Positions 9,417 to 17,497 of a DNA stretch of 64,000 bases are shown here, in pieces. The translations under genes and the position numbers were made by a program. Source of the stretch: Blautia sp. (GTDB taxonomy: Bacteria > Bacillota > Clostridia > Lachnospirales > Lachnospiraceae); the NCBI GenBank assembly GCA_017475035.1, contig JAFVGK010000200.1:1-64000 (forward strand), written 5' to 3'. The notes beneath the pieces were generated by a model. That model saw only the letters and a program-made list of their open reading frames with translations, made no database searches and had not been told where the DNA came from. The stretch's first letter is position 1; each line of letters starts with the position of its first letter.

Positions 9417-9893
9417 TCACATCCACTTCTGTGCCCAGCTCTCAATCTCGTCAACGCTTGACCCAGCCAGCATTCGTTTGCCTTCTTCGACCTTCGCCCC
9501 TGGCGCAAGCTCCTGCAGGTTTTTACTGGAATCCCCCATGCGGCTGCCTCCGGATGTTGCGAAAGGGATGACTGTTTTCCCACTGAAATCGTAACTTTCC
9601 ATGAATGTGTCTATGATGGACGGCTCCCTGTACCACCAGATCGGAAAGCCTACGAATACAGTATCATACTGATCCATGTTTTCCACAGTGAGTGCGATTT
9701 CAGGGCGGGATGCCCGGTCTTCCATTTCGACAGAACTCCGGCTGGTTTTTTCCTGCCAGTTAAGGTCTGCGACAGAATATGGTTGTTTCGGGATAATTTC
9801 GAATAGCTCCCCTTTCACAACAGATGCCAGAGTGCTGGCCAGAATTTTCGTCCTGCCTGTTGCGCTGAAATATGCTACCAGTGTTTTGCTCAT
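9417..9893 (-). CDS. Flavodoxin
   Basis: The 158-residue protein is a small FMN-binding electron carrier of the flavodoxin_4 type. The phosphate loop YFSATGRTK is at residues 8-16 and the flavin-flanking segments FVGFPIWWYREP and PFATSGGSRMG are in the expected places. The ATG at 9893 has a GGAGGAGGAA Shine-Dalgarno. It sits on the same strand between the two restriction modules, ahead of mcrB, with no evident functional tie to either. It may be a passenger, or it may provide the promoter for mcrBC. An inverted repeat (GATCGCC/GGCGATC) lies directly upstream. Confidence 0.9.
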   Translation of the reverse strand: MSKTLVAYFSATGRTKILASTLASVVKGELFEIIPKQPYSVADLNWQEKTSRSSVEMEDRASRPEIALTVENMDQYDTVFVGFPIWWYREPSIIDTFMESYDFSGKTVIPFATSGGSRMGDSSKNLQELAPGAKVEEGKRMLAGSSVDEIESWAQKWM

Positions 9894-10313
9894 GTGTGTT
9901 TCCTCCTCCGCCCTTTCCCAGGGCAAAATGATCATCGCCTGATTCTGGCGATCATCGGTGTGTCTGACTGGCGGCGTGATCTTTTTGAAAAGATCCTGAT
10001 CGTCCGAAAAAGATTATGGTCCGCCAGAATTGATTCTCACAGCCGATAATCACCCATAATCAGATCATCGGAGATTCCTGGCGATCCTGTTTTTATTCTG
10101 CCGCCCCATGATCAAAAATACTGATCATCGTCGGGCGTAACCGCCCAGAAAAAAGAAAAAAGTCAAAACGTCACCGAAAATCGCAGAACCCACCCAGGAC
10201 GCGTTTTAAGACATTTTACTTTCCTGCCCTATATCTTTATCATCTTTTATTCTCGGACGCGATCTGGGTCGTCTGGGAGCCTCTCAGAGGGGTTCTGGAT
10301 GAACGTGTGTTCG
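9894..10313. other. Intergenic region rich in GATCATCG motifs
   Basis: No gene is seen in these 420 bases. The octamer GATCATCG occurs at 9930, 9950, 10063 and 10123, with many more GATC tetramers around. The first two copies flank an inverted repeat just upstream of the flavodoxin gene. The right part (10200-10310) holds short G/C-rich inverted segments that could end transcription of the nine-gene operon, but no classic hairpin plus T-run is evident. Confidence 0.5.
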
Positions 10314-10709
10314 TCACAGTCTCCTTTTCATAATCACCACAAACAGCCCAAAAGCCACCGGACCCATAATCGCGGCACAAGCCATCAGCCTGTAAGCATT
10401 CACTGTTCTATACTCTACGATTTTCCCACCCAGGCTCCTTGTAACCACCACATAGTCTCCAGCTTTCAAGGGATCCCAGGTCTTATCGTGGACGGTGACG
10501 GGATATTTATCGCCATCCACTTTCACGACGACATCCGCATAATCAACCGTATGCCTGTGTGATGATCGCATACCCGTCTTTTCCTGCCTGGAGAAGGTAC
10601 CTGTGACTTCTATGATCTGTGCCTGATAATGCGGACGCAGCAGAAGGGCGAGGCCAAGCAGAAATATAAGGATAAAAGGGATTAGCACAGGAAGAGCTTT
10701 TTTCAACAT
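10314..10709 (-). CDS. Small membrane protein with two TM segments, unknown function
   Basis: The 131-residue protein starts with a hydrophobic helix (about residues 6-27, ALPVLIPFILIFLLGLALLL). A polar middle of about 70 residues follows, with beta-rich sequence and a D-Y-A-D-V-V-V-K-V strand. A second helix (about 105-125) and a basic tail close the chain. The layout resembles DUF3592-type proteins, but I cannot claim family membership. The ATG at 10709 has a GAGGAC site. It is the last gene of the coupled run that starts at 17285, 20 bases behind the 59-residue gene. A membrane protein at the end of a nuclease-rich operon could be an effector; this is only a hint from context. Confidence 0.7.
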   Translation of the reverse strand: MLKKALPVLIPFILIFLLGLALLLRPHYQAQIIEVTGTFSRQEKTGMRSSHRHTVDYADVVVKVDGDKYPVTVHDKTWDPLKAGDYVVVTRSLGGKIVEYRTVNAYRLMACAAIMGPVAFGLFVVIMKRRL

Positions 10710-10729
10710 GGTTTGTCCTCGATATATCA

Positions 10730-10909
10730 TTATTTCTGCTTTCGCCCCGTAACGAACCATGTCTCCTGCACCAGCGTCCCATCCATTTTGCATTCCCGGA
10801 TAGCGCCATGTGTGGCTTCCTCTGGTTCCACGATATTATTGGCATCGTCCAGATAAAAGATTTCTGAATAATCTCCGCCAGCAGGCGTTTTATGATATTG
10901 CCTGTTCAT
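10730..10909 (-). CDS. 59-residue acidic protein, unknown function
   Basis: This short gene begins MNRQYHKTPAGGDYSEIFYL and ends TWFVTGRKQK. Its ATG overlaps the stop of the preceding zinc-protein gene as ATGA, a strong sign of translational coupling and the main reason to accept it. There is no transmembrane segment, signal peptide or cysteine pair (a single Cys at residue 40). I do not recognise the family. The sequence alternates acidic turns with short hydrophobic strands and is probably a small soluble domain. Confidence 0.65.
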   Translation of the reverse strand: MNRQYHKTPAGGDYSEIFYLDDANNIVEPEEATHGAIRECKMDGTLVQETWFVTGRKQK

Positions 10910-11205
10910 TCCACACCAAACTTCGCCTTATACGCCGCCGGATCCGCCATATATTCCCTATACTTGTCCCGGAGGCAATTCCCGCATGGTCTGAATCCCG
11001 CTGCCAGAGCTGTCTTCTCGTCTGCAAAGAATACCCGGGACTTCTCGTAGCTACCAGGGAAACGCCTGATCGTAGATAATGCCGACGGGCAGTCAAGGCG
11101 GCCATATATTTTCAGTTTTCCGTTCCCGCCATATTTGCCGGGCGTGACAGACTCGTAGATTTTTCCGTCTGCTCCTAAGAGTTTATACATTCGTGGCCTT
11201 TCCAT
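10906..11205 (-). CDS. Ada-type zinc-binding domain protein
   Basis: The 99-residue protein carries the metal-binding fold found at the N-terminus of the Ada DNA-repair regulator: a KIYG-R-L-D-C segment near residue 39, then VFFADEKTALAAGFRPCGNC (Cys74 and Cys77). Only three cysteines are visible; the fourth ligand of Ada (C-x3-C) is missing at its usual place. The methyltransferase and AraC-type HTH domains of Ada are absent, so it is a stand-alone domain. The ATG at 11205 follows a GAGGTG Shine-Dalgarno located inside the last codons of the TPR-nuclease gene. A GTG at 11211 would give a GTGA overlap. Such domains bind DNA or sense damage; a link to the neighbouring nucleases is inference. 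Confidence 0.8.
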   Translation of the reverse strand: MERPRMYKLLGADGKIYESVTPGKYGGNGKLKIYGRLDCPSALSTIRRFPGSYEKSRVFFADEKTALAAGFRPCGNCLRDKYREYMADPAAYKAKFGVE

Positions 11206-11207
11206 TT

Positions 11208-12692
11208 TCACTTCACCTCGTCATACGAAATACTGTAATTGAACAGCTGTATCCGTTCATCATTCCGAACCTTCTCGACAAGGCTTTTACTCGGTCCATT
11301 CAGACAGATAATTCCGTAAATCTTCTGGCTCTTCTTCCGGTGATTTTTCTCAAACCAGTCGAGATATGCCGCAGTCTGATCATAGGGATCATCATAGCCG
11401 CAGTCCTTCTTCAATTCGATGATATACAGGTCGCCGTTATTATCTTCAGCCAGCAGATCAAGCCGACCGACAGGAATGATATACTGTCTGCCGTATTCGC
11501 CATGCCGTCGATAGATTTTCAGCTGCTTCCCGAACACAGGAAATCCGGCATCTATCCGCAAGCTCAGCTCATCTTCCAGAAGCTTTTCTGAAGAAAACTG
11601 ATCTGCATTCTTCCGCGTGGGACGGTCTTCCGCATTATAACTGCCATCGACAGCATCCTCGTCCACAATAGGTTCTACAATCTTATCCTTACCAACTGCC
11701 TTGACTCTCCGCTGCATCTCTGGCGTTATCTTGTATTTTCCCTCTGCCACAAATGCCTTCGCTTCTGTATTCTTTCCTGCCGCAAGGAGAGCCCTGACAT
11801 AATTGTTCGCGGCATACTTGACATCCCTGTCCTCATCCAGGCAGCGTTTGAATATTCTGATGGCTTTTGAGTACTGCTTCATGAGATAATACTCATAACC
11901 CATATTATTCAGTGTGTTTTCAGAATCCGGATACAATTCCAGAACCTTCTCATAGCATTTTATCGCGTTCTGATGCTCACGCAGTTTTCCATAGGACCAT
12001 GCTTTGAAGAACCATATCTCGTCATCCCAGAAAAGGGAATTTGTTGTCTTCTCTTCAATCTTCTCAAAACAGGCGATCGCGCTGCCCCACCTTTTTGCCT
12101 CGTAGTGTGTATATCCAAGCAGCAGATTAGCTACCACGGAGTCCGGATATTTTTGCAGGATCGGATAGATCGCTTCCGCCATCTGATCAGGATCCTCCGT
12201 AGCATAAAAAGCGTCCATCTGCTCACAGAGGAGCCTGGCCAGTTCATCTGTCGGCAGGTTGTCACACGATTTGCGGATCGCAGAATAGAATCCCGGGAAA
12301 GCATTCTTGAACGGCCCGAGGATCCCGTAGAGGAAATCTGTTTCTGTGGATGTCTTCCCTCCATTCAGTGTATTGGATTTCGTCAGGTAATCGATACACC
12401 GTTTATGCTGTCCTTTAAGGAAAGCCAGAAAAGCTTCCGCAAAGCTGTCATCAACTTTTTTCAGATAGCGTTCAAGAAGGCTGATAATATCCTGGCTCCC
12501 GTCCAAATTCTCATAGCGCAGGAAGCCATTAGTGAAGCCGGTTATTACATCGTTAATAAAGATCGTGTAAAACGCGGCCTTATCGGGATCTTCCATTGCA
12601 TTCAGGGCGGCTTCATATTCTTCGAAGGTCGAATAATTCTTGCCACCGAATAATTCATCATATCTTGCGACCTGTTCGTCTGTTACTGTCAT
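11208..12692 (-). CDS. TPR protein with C-terminal PD-(D/E)XK nuclease domain (NucS/DUF91-like)
   Basis: In this chain of about 494 residues, about 1-180 form a helical N-terminal part and about 185-335 hold TPR-like repeats (YPDSVVANLLLGYTHYEAKR; YPDSENTLNNMGYEYYLMKQ). The C-terminal 120 residues form a restriction-like nuclease: IPVGRLDLLAEDNNGD then LYIIELKK, with Asp and E-x-K in place, then DPYDQTAAYLDWF. This resembles the NucS/DUF91 nuclease core. A TPR scaffold fused to such a nuclease suggests a partner-recruited DNase. The ATG at 12692 is preceded by AAAGAAG, a weak site; a TTG three codons earlier is the alternative. It follows the DUF4926 gene by 38 bases and is coupled to the Ada-type gene. 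Confidence 0.82.
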   Translation of the reverse strand: MTVTDEQVARYDELFGGKNYSTFEEYEAALNAMEDPDKAAFYTIFINDVITGFTNGFLRYENLDGSQDIISLLERYLKKVDDSFAEAFLAFLKGQHKRCIDYLTKSNTLNGGKTSTETDFLYGILGPFKNAFPGFYSAIRKSCDNLPTDELARLLCEQMDAFYATEDPDQMAEAIYPILQKYPDSVVANLLLGYTHYEAKRWGSAIACFEKIEEKTTNSLFWDDEIWFFKAWSYGKLREHQNAIKCYEKVLELYPDSENTLNNMGYEYYLMKQYSKAIRIFKRCLDEDRDVKYAANNYVRALLAAGKNTEAKAFVAEGKYKITPEMQRRVKAVGKDKIVEPIVDEDAVDGSYNAEDRPTRKNADQFSSEKLLEDELSLRIDAGFPVFGKQLKIYRRHGEYGRQYIIPVGRLDLLAEDNNGDLYIIELKKDCGYDDPYDQTAAYLDWFEKNHRKKSQKIYGIICLNGPSKSLVEKVRNDERIQLFNYSISYDEVK

Positions 12693-12730
12693 AGTTTTCA
12701 ACTTCTTTCAATCATAAACACAGGTTTTTT

Positions 12731-12916
12731 CTAATAATGACGCAGCTCATCTTCCTGATATAACAGGCAGTCCTCTGGAGATTTTGCATCCTCCGCTGCA
12801 TATACTTCTACCCATATTCCTTCAGAATCAATACCGTGGACAACTCCATATGTCCCGGCAGGAAAGTCCGGATCATCTATCAGCGTTATAACCTGGTCAT
12901 ATTGTTCGAATTTCAT
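12731..12916 (-). CDS. DUF4926 family protein
   Basis: This 61-residue small beta-rich protein matches the DUF4926 pattern: a start like YDQVITLIDDPDFPAGTYGV, a central GTYGVVHG turn, VEVY, and a closing acidic stretch ending in DELRHY. DUF4926 members are SH3-like and often found next to toxin-antitoxin or restriction genes; their function is not established. It lies 14 bases after the ydbC-like gene and keeps the same strand. Confidence 0.75.
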   Translation of the reverse strand: MKFEQYDQVITLIDDPDFPAGTYGVVHGIDSEGIWVEVYAAEDAKSPEDCLLYQEDELRHY

Positions 12917-12930
12917 GGCTGTCTTTCATC

Positions 12931-13155
12931 TTATGACTGGCTAAGATCTCCCAGCGCCGCCTTCAGTGCCATCATTTCCTCTTCGCTCAGCGTCACGCCT
13001 TTCCCCATCTTCTCATGGTCGGGGCTCCAGTCCCTGATATCATACTTCGGCTCTTTATCATTCCAAGAGACAAGATTCAGTTCTTTCGTCCAGCCTTTGG
13101 GGGATGTGGACAGGGTGGCGAGGTGTTGGGTGATTGTGTATTTGATGTCTGGCAT
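12931..13155 (-). CDS. YdbC/PC4-like ssDNA-binding protein
   Basis: The 74-residue protein has the compact YdbC pattern: a short beta-rich N-terminus, KGWTKELNLVSWNDKEPKYD, IRDW, then a helix with MGKGVTLSEEEMMALKAAL. The family has the PC4 whirly fold that binds single-stranded DNA and lacks enzymatic activity. Its ATG overlaps the stop of the DUF1016 gene as TAATG, so the two are translated together. A role in holding or exposing ssDNA for the neighbouring nucleases is an inference. Confidence 0.85.
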   Translation of the reverse strand: MPDIKYTITQHLATLSTSPKGWTKELNLVSWNDKEPKYDIRDWSPDHEKMGKGVTLSEEEMMALKAALGDLSQS

Positions 13156-14255
13156 TATTCTTCTCCCTCCTCAGCCAGCCACTGCTCCAGTTTTTTCTGC
13201 AACAGTTTTTTATCCGGTAGATACAATTCATATTTTGCTGCATAGATATTTGCGTCCTTCGGAAGCGTCAGTTCAACCAATGCATCATTCTTGTCTTTAC
13301 AGAGAAGGATCCCTACTGTGGGGTTCTCGTCCTCAGTCTTCTCATATCGATCATAATAATTGACGTACATCTGCATCTGTCCAAGATCTTTATGAGTAAG
13401 TTTCTTCACCTTAAGGTCAAACAAAACAAAGCAGCGCAGAAGACGATTATACATTACAAGGTCACAGTAAAAAGTATCCTCGTCAAAGACAAATCGCTTC
13501 TGACGTGCTGAGAAGGTGAAGCCAGTACCCAACTCCATGATAAATTCCTGCAAGTGATTCAACAGGCGAGTCTCCAAATCCGTCTCAGAATATGTCGCTT
13601 TTTCGGGAAATCCCAAGAACTCCAAAACCATCGGATCCTTTACGATATCAGACGGTTTCTGAAGTACGATCCCCTGTGTAGATAATTCCATGACTTTATC
13701 TTTATCAGAACTCAGCAGAATTCTTTCATAGAGGGATGATGCATACTGGCGCTGAAGAGTTCTCACGTTCCACTGGCTTTTTGCCGCTTCAATCTCATAA
13801 AAACTGCGTTCCTCTTCTTTCTGAATTCTCATCAGAATCAAGTAATGTGACCAGGACAAGACAAAAGGAGGATTCTTCAATTTCCCAAACAACGTTTGGG
13901 ATTTCTCTATCGCAAATTCCGTAAACAGTGTTTGGGAAATTCGATCCTGAAATGTCAGATAGAATTTGCGGGTATTTCGCAGGGACTCCCTGGAATAACC
14001 GCGTCCGAATTCCTCCGTCAATGCCTCCGCCAGTCTATCAATTACATGTGCCCCATATTTTGCCCTGTCCTGACCGTTCTGTTGTTCTTCCACAATCCAT
14101 CGGCCAAGCGCATAATTCGTCATTAGTTCGATGATGTTGATGTGTTGAACAGCGAGGCCTCTGGCATAACGGATAAGATCAATGGAATTGCGGCATAATG
14201 TGTCCATGTCGGTGATCATCATAGCTTCATTATTAGCAGGCAGATTTTCCTTCAT
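13155..14255 (-). CDS. DUF1016 (YhcG-type) PD-(D/E)XK nuclease
   Basis: The 366-residue product has the two parts of the family. The helical DUF1016_N domain is at about residues 20-160 (NYALGRWIVEEQQNGQDRAK, GRGYSRESLRNTRKFYLTF). The C-terminal nuclease is at about 215-350, with F-C-D-L-V-M-Y-N, then CFVLFDLKVKKLTHKDLGQM, and PTVGILLCKDKND. The catalytic Asp and D-L-K pair are visible. Members are common in type I and other restriction loci. The gene starts in a TAATG overlap with the MmeI-like enzyme and ends in another TAATG overlap with ydbC, so it is fully embedded in the operon. Confidence 0.9.
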   Translation of the reverse strand: MKENLPANNEAMMITDMDTLCRNSIDLIRYARGLAVQHINIIELMTNYALGRWIVEEQQNGQDRAKYGAHVIDRLAEALTEEFGRGYSRESLRNTRKFYLTFQDRISQTLFTEFAIEKSQTLFGKLKNPPFVLSWSHYLILMRIQKEEERSFYEIEAAKSQWNVRTLQRQYASSLYERILLSSDKDKVMELSTQGIVLQKPSDIVKDPMVLEFLGFPEKATYSETDLETRLLNHLQEFIMELGTGFTFSARQKRFVFDEDTFYCDLVMYNRLLRCFVLFDLKVKKLTHKDLGQMQMYVNYYDRYEKTEDENPTVGILLCKDKNDALVELTLPKDANIYAAKYELYLPDKKLLQKKLEQWLAEEGEE

Positions 14256-17065
14256 TATCTCTCACCTGCCTTTCTGCCAGAACCATTCTCCAGTTCCGCC
14301 ACCTTCTCCTGATACAGTCTCATCAGCCAAGCAACGCACGCCGCTTCATCTGTTTCCTTGATCGGCATACCGTAAGCAAGCATCACAGCGCGGTCGTTTG
14401 CCTGGTGGGCTTTACGTAAATTATCGGGCATCAGAGTCGGATCATAAAGATCCGCAAGAGAAGCTTCTGGATATGTATTCCGAGCATCCAATATAGCTTG
14501 TGCCGTAATTTCTATCTTCTTTTTTTGTTCATCTGTTACCGATGGCCAAGGAAAGTTATTATAGACTATATCCTTACTGTAACGGTAATCACTTTTCAGT
14601 CTGCCACATACGGCACGCATCCATGACATATGGACATTTGATGTTAATATTCCAAAATGATAAAGCTCTGCATTTGGGATGATGAAAACAAGATCGCTGC
14701 TTAATATCTCCGGTTCGAAAAATCCCATAGGAACATAGCGTCTTCTTTCAGAAGAAACCTTGGGAAGGATTATATAAGTTCCTTTCGGCATGTTTTCGAC
14801 ATGAAAATGCGCCGGTCGTTCTGCAAGTTTAACAGTGCCTGCACTGGAACTCGCCATTCGGAAAGCCTTCACAAACTCGATCCGTTTCCGACACTCAGGA
14901 AGATTTCTTAGCTCATTTGGAGCAGCTTCTCCCAACCATAAGCAGTACCGGGGGCACTGATTGATAAACTCGCGAGAACCATACCACAGTTTGAAATACT
15001 TTTTTGATCCTGGCTCCTTCTTTACGAACTCCTCCATCTCTTCTTTTTCAAAAAGATAGAAACCACCATCGACAGGCTTATTCCCAATGCCAATAGACGG
15101 AACATTAGAAATAGGTTTACTCCGGCTCTCGATGAAAACATCATCGGCATCAAGAAGATAAGCGTTTATTCTGTTCACTGTAACAGGACTGCCGTCTTCC
15201 CAAATAATCCGCGTTTTTTTATTTTCAGATGTACTAAAACCAACGATCACACAGTGAACATGCGCCTTGATACTTGCCTCGCTATCCCATATGAAAGTCC
15301 TATATGCGAAATCTATGTGTGTACCATTTTCAAACAAAGGCTTCCATAAATTCGCAACAGTCTCGCCCTGACATACTGAATTTGTAGATACCAAGGCCGT
15401 TCGAATAGTGGTCCCCTGCATATAATCTACAGATTTTTTATACCAGCATGTCACATAATCCAGATTTCCTACATTTTTCCATTTCTCCCCAAATATAGAG
15501 ATAACGTCTTCCTTCTGCTGTTTGTTCATGAGGCGAGCTCCAACGAAGGGCGGATTCCCCATGATATAGTTCAGCTTCTCTTTCGGAACCACATCGTTCC
15601 AATCAATCCGCAACGCATTCCCCTCCACAATATACGCATTCGTCTTCAGCGGCAGGAAATCCAGCGTCATATGGACGATATCTTCAGTCTCCTTCATCAT
15701 CTGGTTTTCCGCAATCCAAAGAGCCGTCCGCGCTACCGTGACAGCAAAGTCGTTGATTTCGATACCGTAGAACTGCGAAATGCTCACCTTGATCGGATTC
15801 AGTACCGCTCCCAAACTGATCTGTCCACCGGTCAGTGTGCGGATCACCTCGTTCTCCAGCTTCCGAATCTGGAGATATGATTCGGTGAGGAAATTTCCGC
15901 TGCCCGCTGATGGATCCAGAAACGACAATGAGGCCAGTTTATCCTGATACTCCCTCAACTTTCTTTCTCGCGTCCGGGTTACTGCGATCTGTTTTATCTC
16001 CTCCAGCTCTGCTTTCAGATCGTCCAGGAACAACGGATCGATCACCTTGTGTATGTTCTCTAAACTGGTGTAATGCATCCCACCCGATCTTCTCGTTTCC
16101 GGGTTTAATGTTGACTCAAACACAGCACCGAAGATGGTCGGGCTGATCCCAGACCAATCGAAATCATCAGACGCTTTCCTCAGCAGCAGATCCATGATTT
16201 CGTCTGTGAAGGGCGGGATCTCTATATTATCGTCCTCGAACAAACCGCCGTTCACATAGGGAAAAGCAGCCAGCATTGGATCGTCATCAGCCAAATATGG
16301 ATCCCGATCTTCCGGCTTCTGGTTAAGGACACGGAACAGATCCCGCAATCCCTTCCTCGCCTGAGCTGCACTGAACTGCTCCATATAGTCATGGAACATG
16401 CCCTTCTTTCCGAGAATTCCAGCATCCTCGCCGTAGAGCAGGAAAACAATTCTGACGCACAGCTTGTTAAGGCTTTTCAGCGTCTCTTCGTTCTCTGGAT
16501 TCTTATACTGCTTCAGGAACGCATCATAAAGCACTCCCACGATCTCGCCGGCCTGTAAGGACACAGCCATCTCGTCAGAGATCTTCTTCACTTCTTTCTT
16601 CACCAGAAAGTCGAGCATGTGGAATTTAGTAGGGAGGTCGATAAGATTGATCTTCACAGGATCTGGTTTTGCAGCATCCCGATCATAGATCCAGATCTCA
16701 GCAAAATTGGATGTGACGATCCATCTCGCCCGTTCACTGAACGGCAAGTAGTTATCATACATCTTAGCCTGCTCATATGGAGTCATGCCGTTGTGCCCGG
16801 CCTGCGGTTTGTCGAGGGGGATTCCCAGACTTTTTTGCTCGATCAGAACATGTGTCTCCGGGATGTACACATCAATCCTCTTCGTATTGCCGTCACCGCC
16901 AATGACCTTTTTCTCGAAGTCCACACGGTCTGTTACATGATCAACGCCAAGGATATCCTGGAGTATATCTATCCAATAACTCCTCGCATCCTCGTCCTCT
17001 TTCCCCTTGCCGTTCCACTTATAATAAAACTGGCGTGCCGCCTCTCTCTGCTGCGCATCAGTCAT
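14255..17065 (-). CDS. MmeI-like single-chain restriction-modification enzyme (type IIL/IIG)
   Basis: The protein has 936 residues; MmeI has 919. Order of parts: N-terminal PD-ExK nuclease (RIDVYIPETHVLIEQKS near 62-78), helical linker (CVRIVFLLYGEDAGILGKKG near 205-225), adenine-N6 methyltransferase with motif I LDPSAGSGNF near 385 and catalytic motif IV GNPPF near 503, then a target-recognition segment (KLWYGSREFINQCPRYCLWL) and a C-terminal helix domain. Such enzymes methylate one strand of an asymmetric site and cut at a distance. I chose ATG at 17065 with AAAGGAC in front. It overlaps the ribbon-helix-helix gene by eight bases and is coupled to the DUF1016 gene by TAATG. The target site cannot be read from sequence. 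Confidence 0.92.
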   Translation of the reverse strand: MTDAQQREAARQFYYKWNGKGKEDEDARSYWIDILQDILGVDHVTDRVDFEKKVIGGDGNTKRIDVYIPETHVLIEQKSLGIPLDKPQAGHNGMTPYEQAKMYDNYLPFSERARWIVTSNFAEIWIYDRDAAKPDPVKINLIDLPTKFHMLDFLVKKEVKKISDEMAVSLQAGEIVGVLYDAFLKQYKNPENEETLKSLNKLCVRIVFLLYGEDAGILGKKGMFHDYMEQFSAAQARKGLRDLFRVLNQKPEDRDPYLADDDPMLAAFPYVNGGLFEDDNIEIPPFTDEIMDLLLRKASDDFDWSGISPTIFGAVFESTLNPETRRSGGMHYTSLENIHKVIDPLFLDDLKAELEEIKQIAVTRTRERKLREYQDKLASLSFLDPSAGSGNFLTESYLQIRKLENEVIRTLTGGQISLGAVLNPIKVSISQFYGIEINDFAVTVARTALWIAENQMMKETEDIVHMTLDFLPLKTNAYIVEGNALRIDWNDVVPKEKLNYIMGNPPFVGARLMNKQQKEDVISIFGEKWKNVGNLDYVTCWYKKSVDYMQGTTIRTALVSTNSVCQGETVANLWKPLFENGTHIDFAYRTFIWDSEASIKAHVHCVIVGFSTSENKKTRIIWEDGSPVTVNRINAYLLDADDVFIESRSKPISNVPSIGIGNKPVDGGFYLFEKEEMEEFVKKEPGSKKYFKLWYGSREFINQCPRYCLWLGEAAPNELRNLPECRKRIEFVKAFRMASSSAGTVKLAERPAHFHVENMPKGTYIILPKVSSERRRYVPMGFFEPEILSSDLVFIIPNAELYHFGILTSNVHMSWMRAVCGRLKSDYRYSKDIVYNNFPWPSVTDEQKKKIEITAQAILDARNTYPEASLADLYDPTLMPDNLRKAHQANDRAVMLAYGMPIKETDEAACVAWLMRLYQEKVAELENGSGRKAGER

Positions 17066-17285
17066 TGTGAGCACCGTCCTTTTCTACAAGTTCTGCCCGG
17101 CCATCTTCTATCTTCCGGATAATTTCCTGTTCTCCCTCGTACTTGTCCATATAAGCCGTCAGGGCTCGCTCTGCGATCAGCGTTTTCGTCTGCCCCGCCG
17201 CCTCACTCACACGCTCCAGCCTGTGGTAAAGATCTTTGTCCAATTTGATATTCAGATAAATTCCATCTTTTTTCGGGCGAGCCAT
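17058..17285 (-). CDS. Ribbon-helix-helix DNA-binding protein
   Basis: The 75-residue protein starts MARPKKDGIYLNIKLDKDLY, the beta-strand that contacts DNA, followed by a helix-turn-helix region (RLERVSEAAGQTKTLIAERA). This is CopG/Arc-like. It is the first gene after the operon promoter and overlaps the restriction enzyme gene, so it is well placed to autoregulate the whole run or delay expression of the nuclease, as C-proteins do in other systems. That role is inferred. The ATG has GGAGG ten bases upstream. Confidence 0.85.
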   Translation of the reverse strand: MARPKKDGIYLNIKLDKDLYHRLERVSEAAGQTKTLIAERALTAYMDKYEGEQEIIRKIEDGRAELVEKDGAHND

Positions 17286-17333
17286 ACCGCAAACCTCCAA
17301 CCGCAATCATTTCAACGATCATCTTTGTAATCA

Positions 17334-17362
17334 ATTATACTGCAATTAGCTACATTAAACAA
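17334..17362 (-). promoter_or_regulatory. Sigma-A type promoter of the nine-gene operon
   Basis: On the minus strand, -35 TTGTTT (17357-17362), a 17-base spacer and -10 TATAAT (17334-17339) lie about 50 bases before the ribbon-helix-helix start. Confidence 0.8.
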
Positions 17363-17385
17363 GTTAAATCTCCCCCATAAACATA

Positions 17386-17440
17386 AACACAGGCCGATCA
17401 AGGGGATTTCCCTCTCACAGCCTGTGTTGTTTCTTTTTTC
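17386..17440 (+). terminator. Hairpin with T-run between surface-protein gene and operon promoter
   Basis: The arms AACACAGGC (17386-17394) and GCCTGTGTT (17420-17428) are followed on the plus strand by GTTTCTTTTTTC. On the minus strand the downstream tract is less T-rich, yet the hairpin probably also ends the minus-strand surface-protein transcript. Confidence 0.7.
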
Positions 17441-17497
17441 TTTTGGTCTTTTGGTCTTTTACTCTACTCTTGTTCTTTCCCTTTCTCCCTGCTCTCT

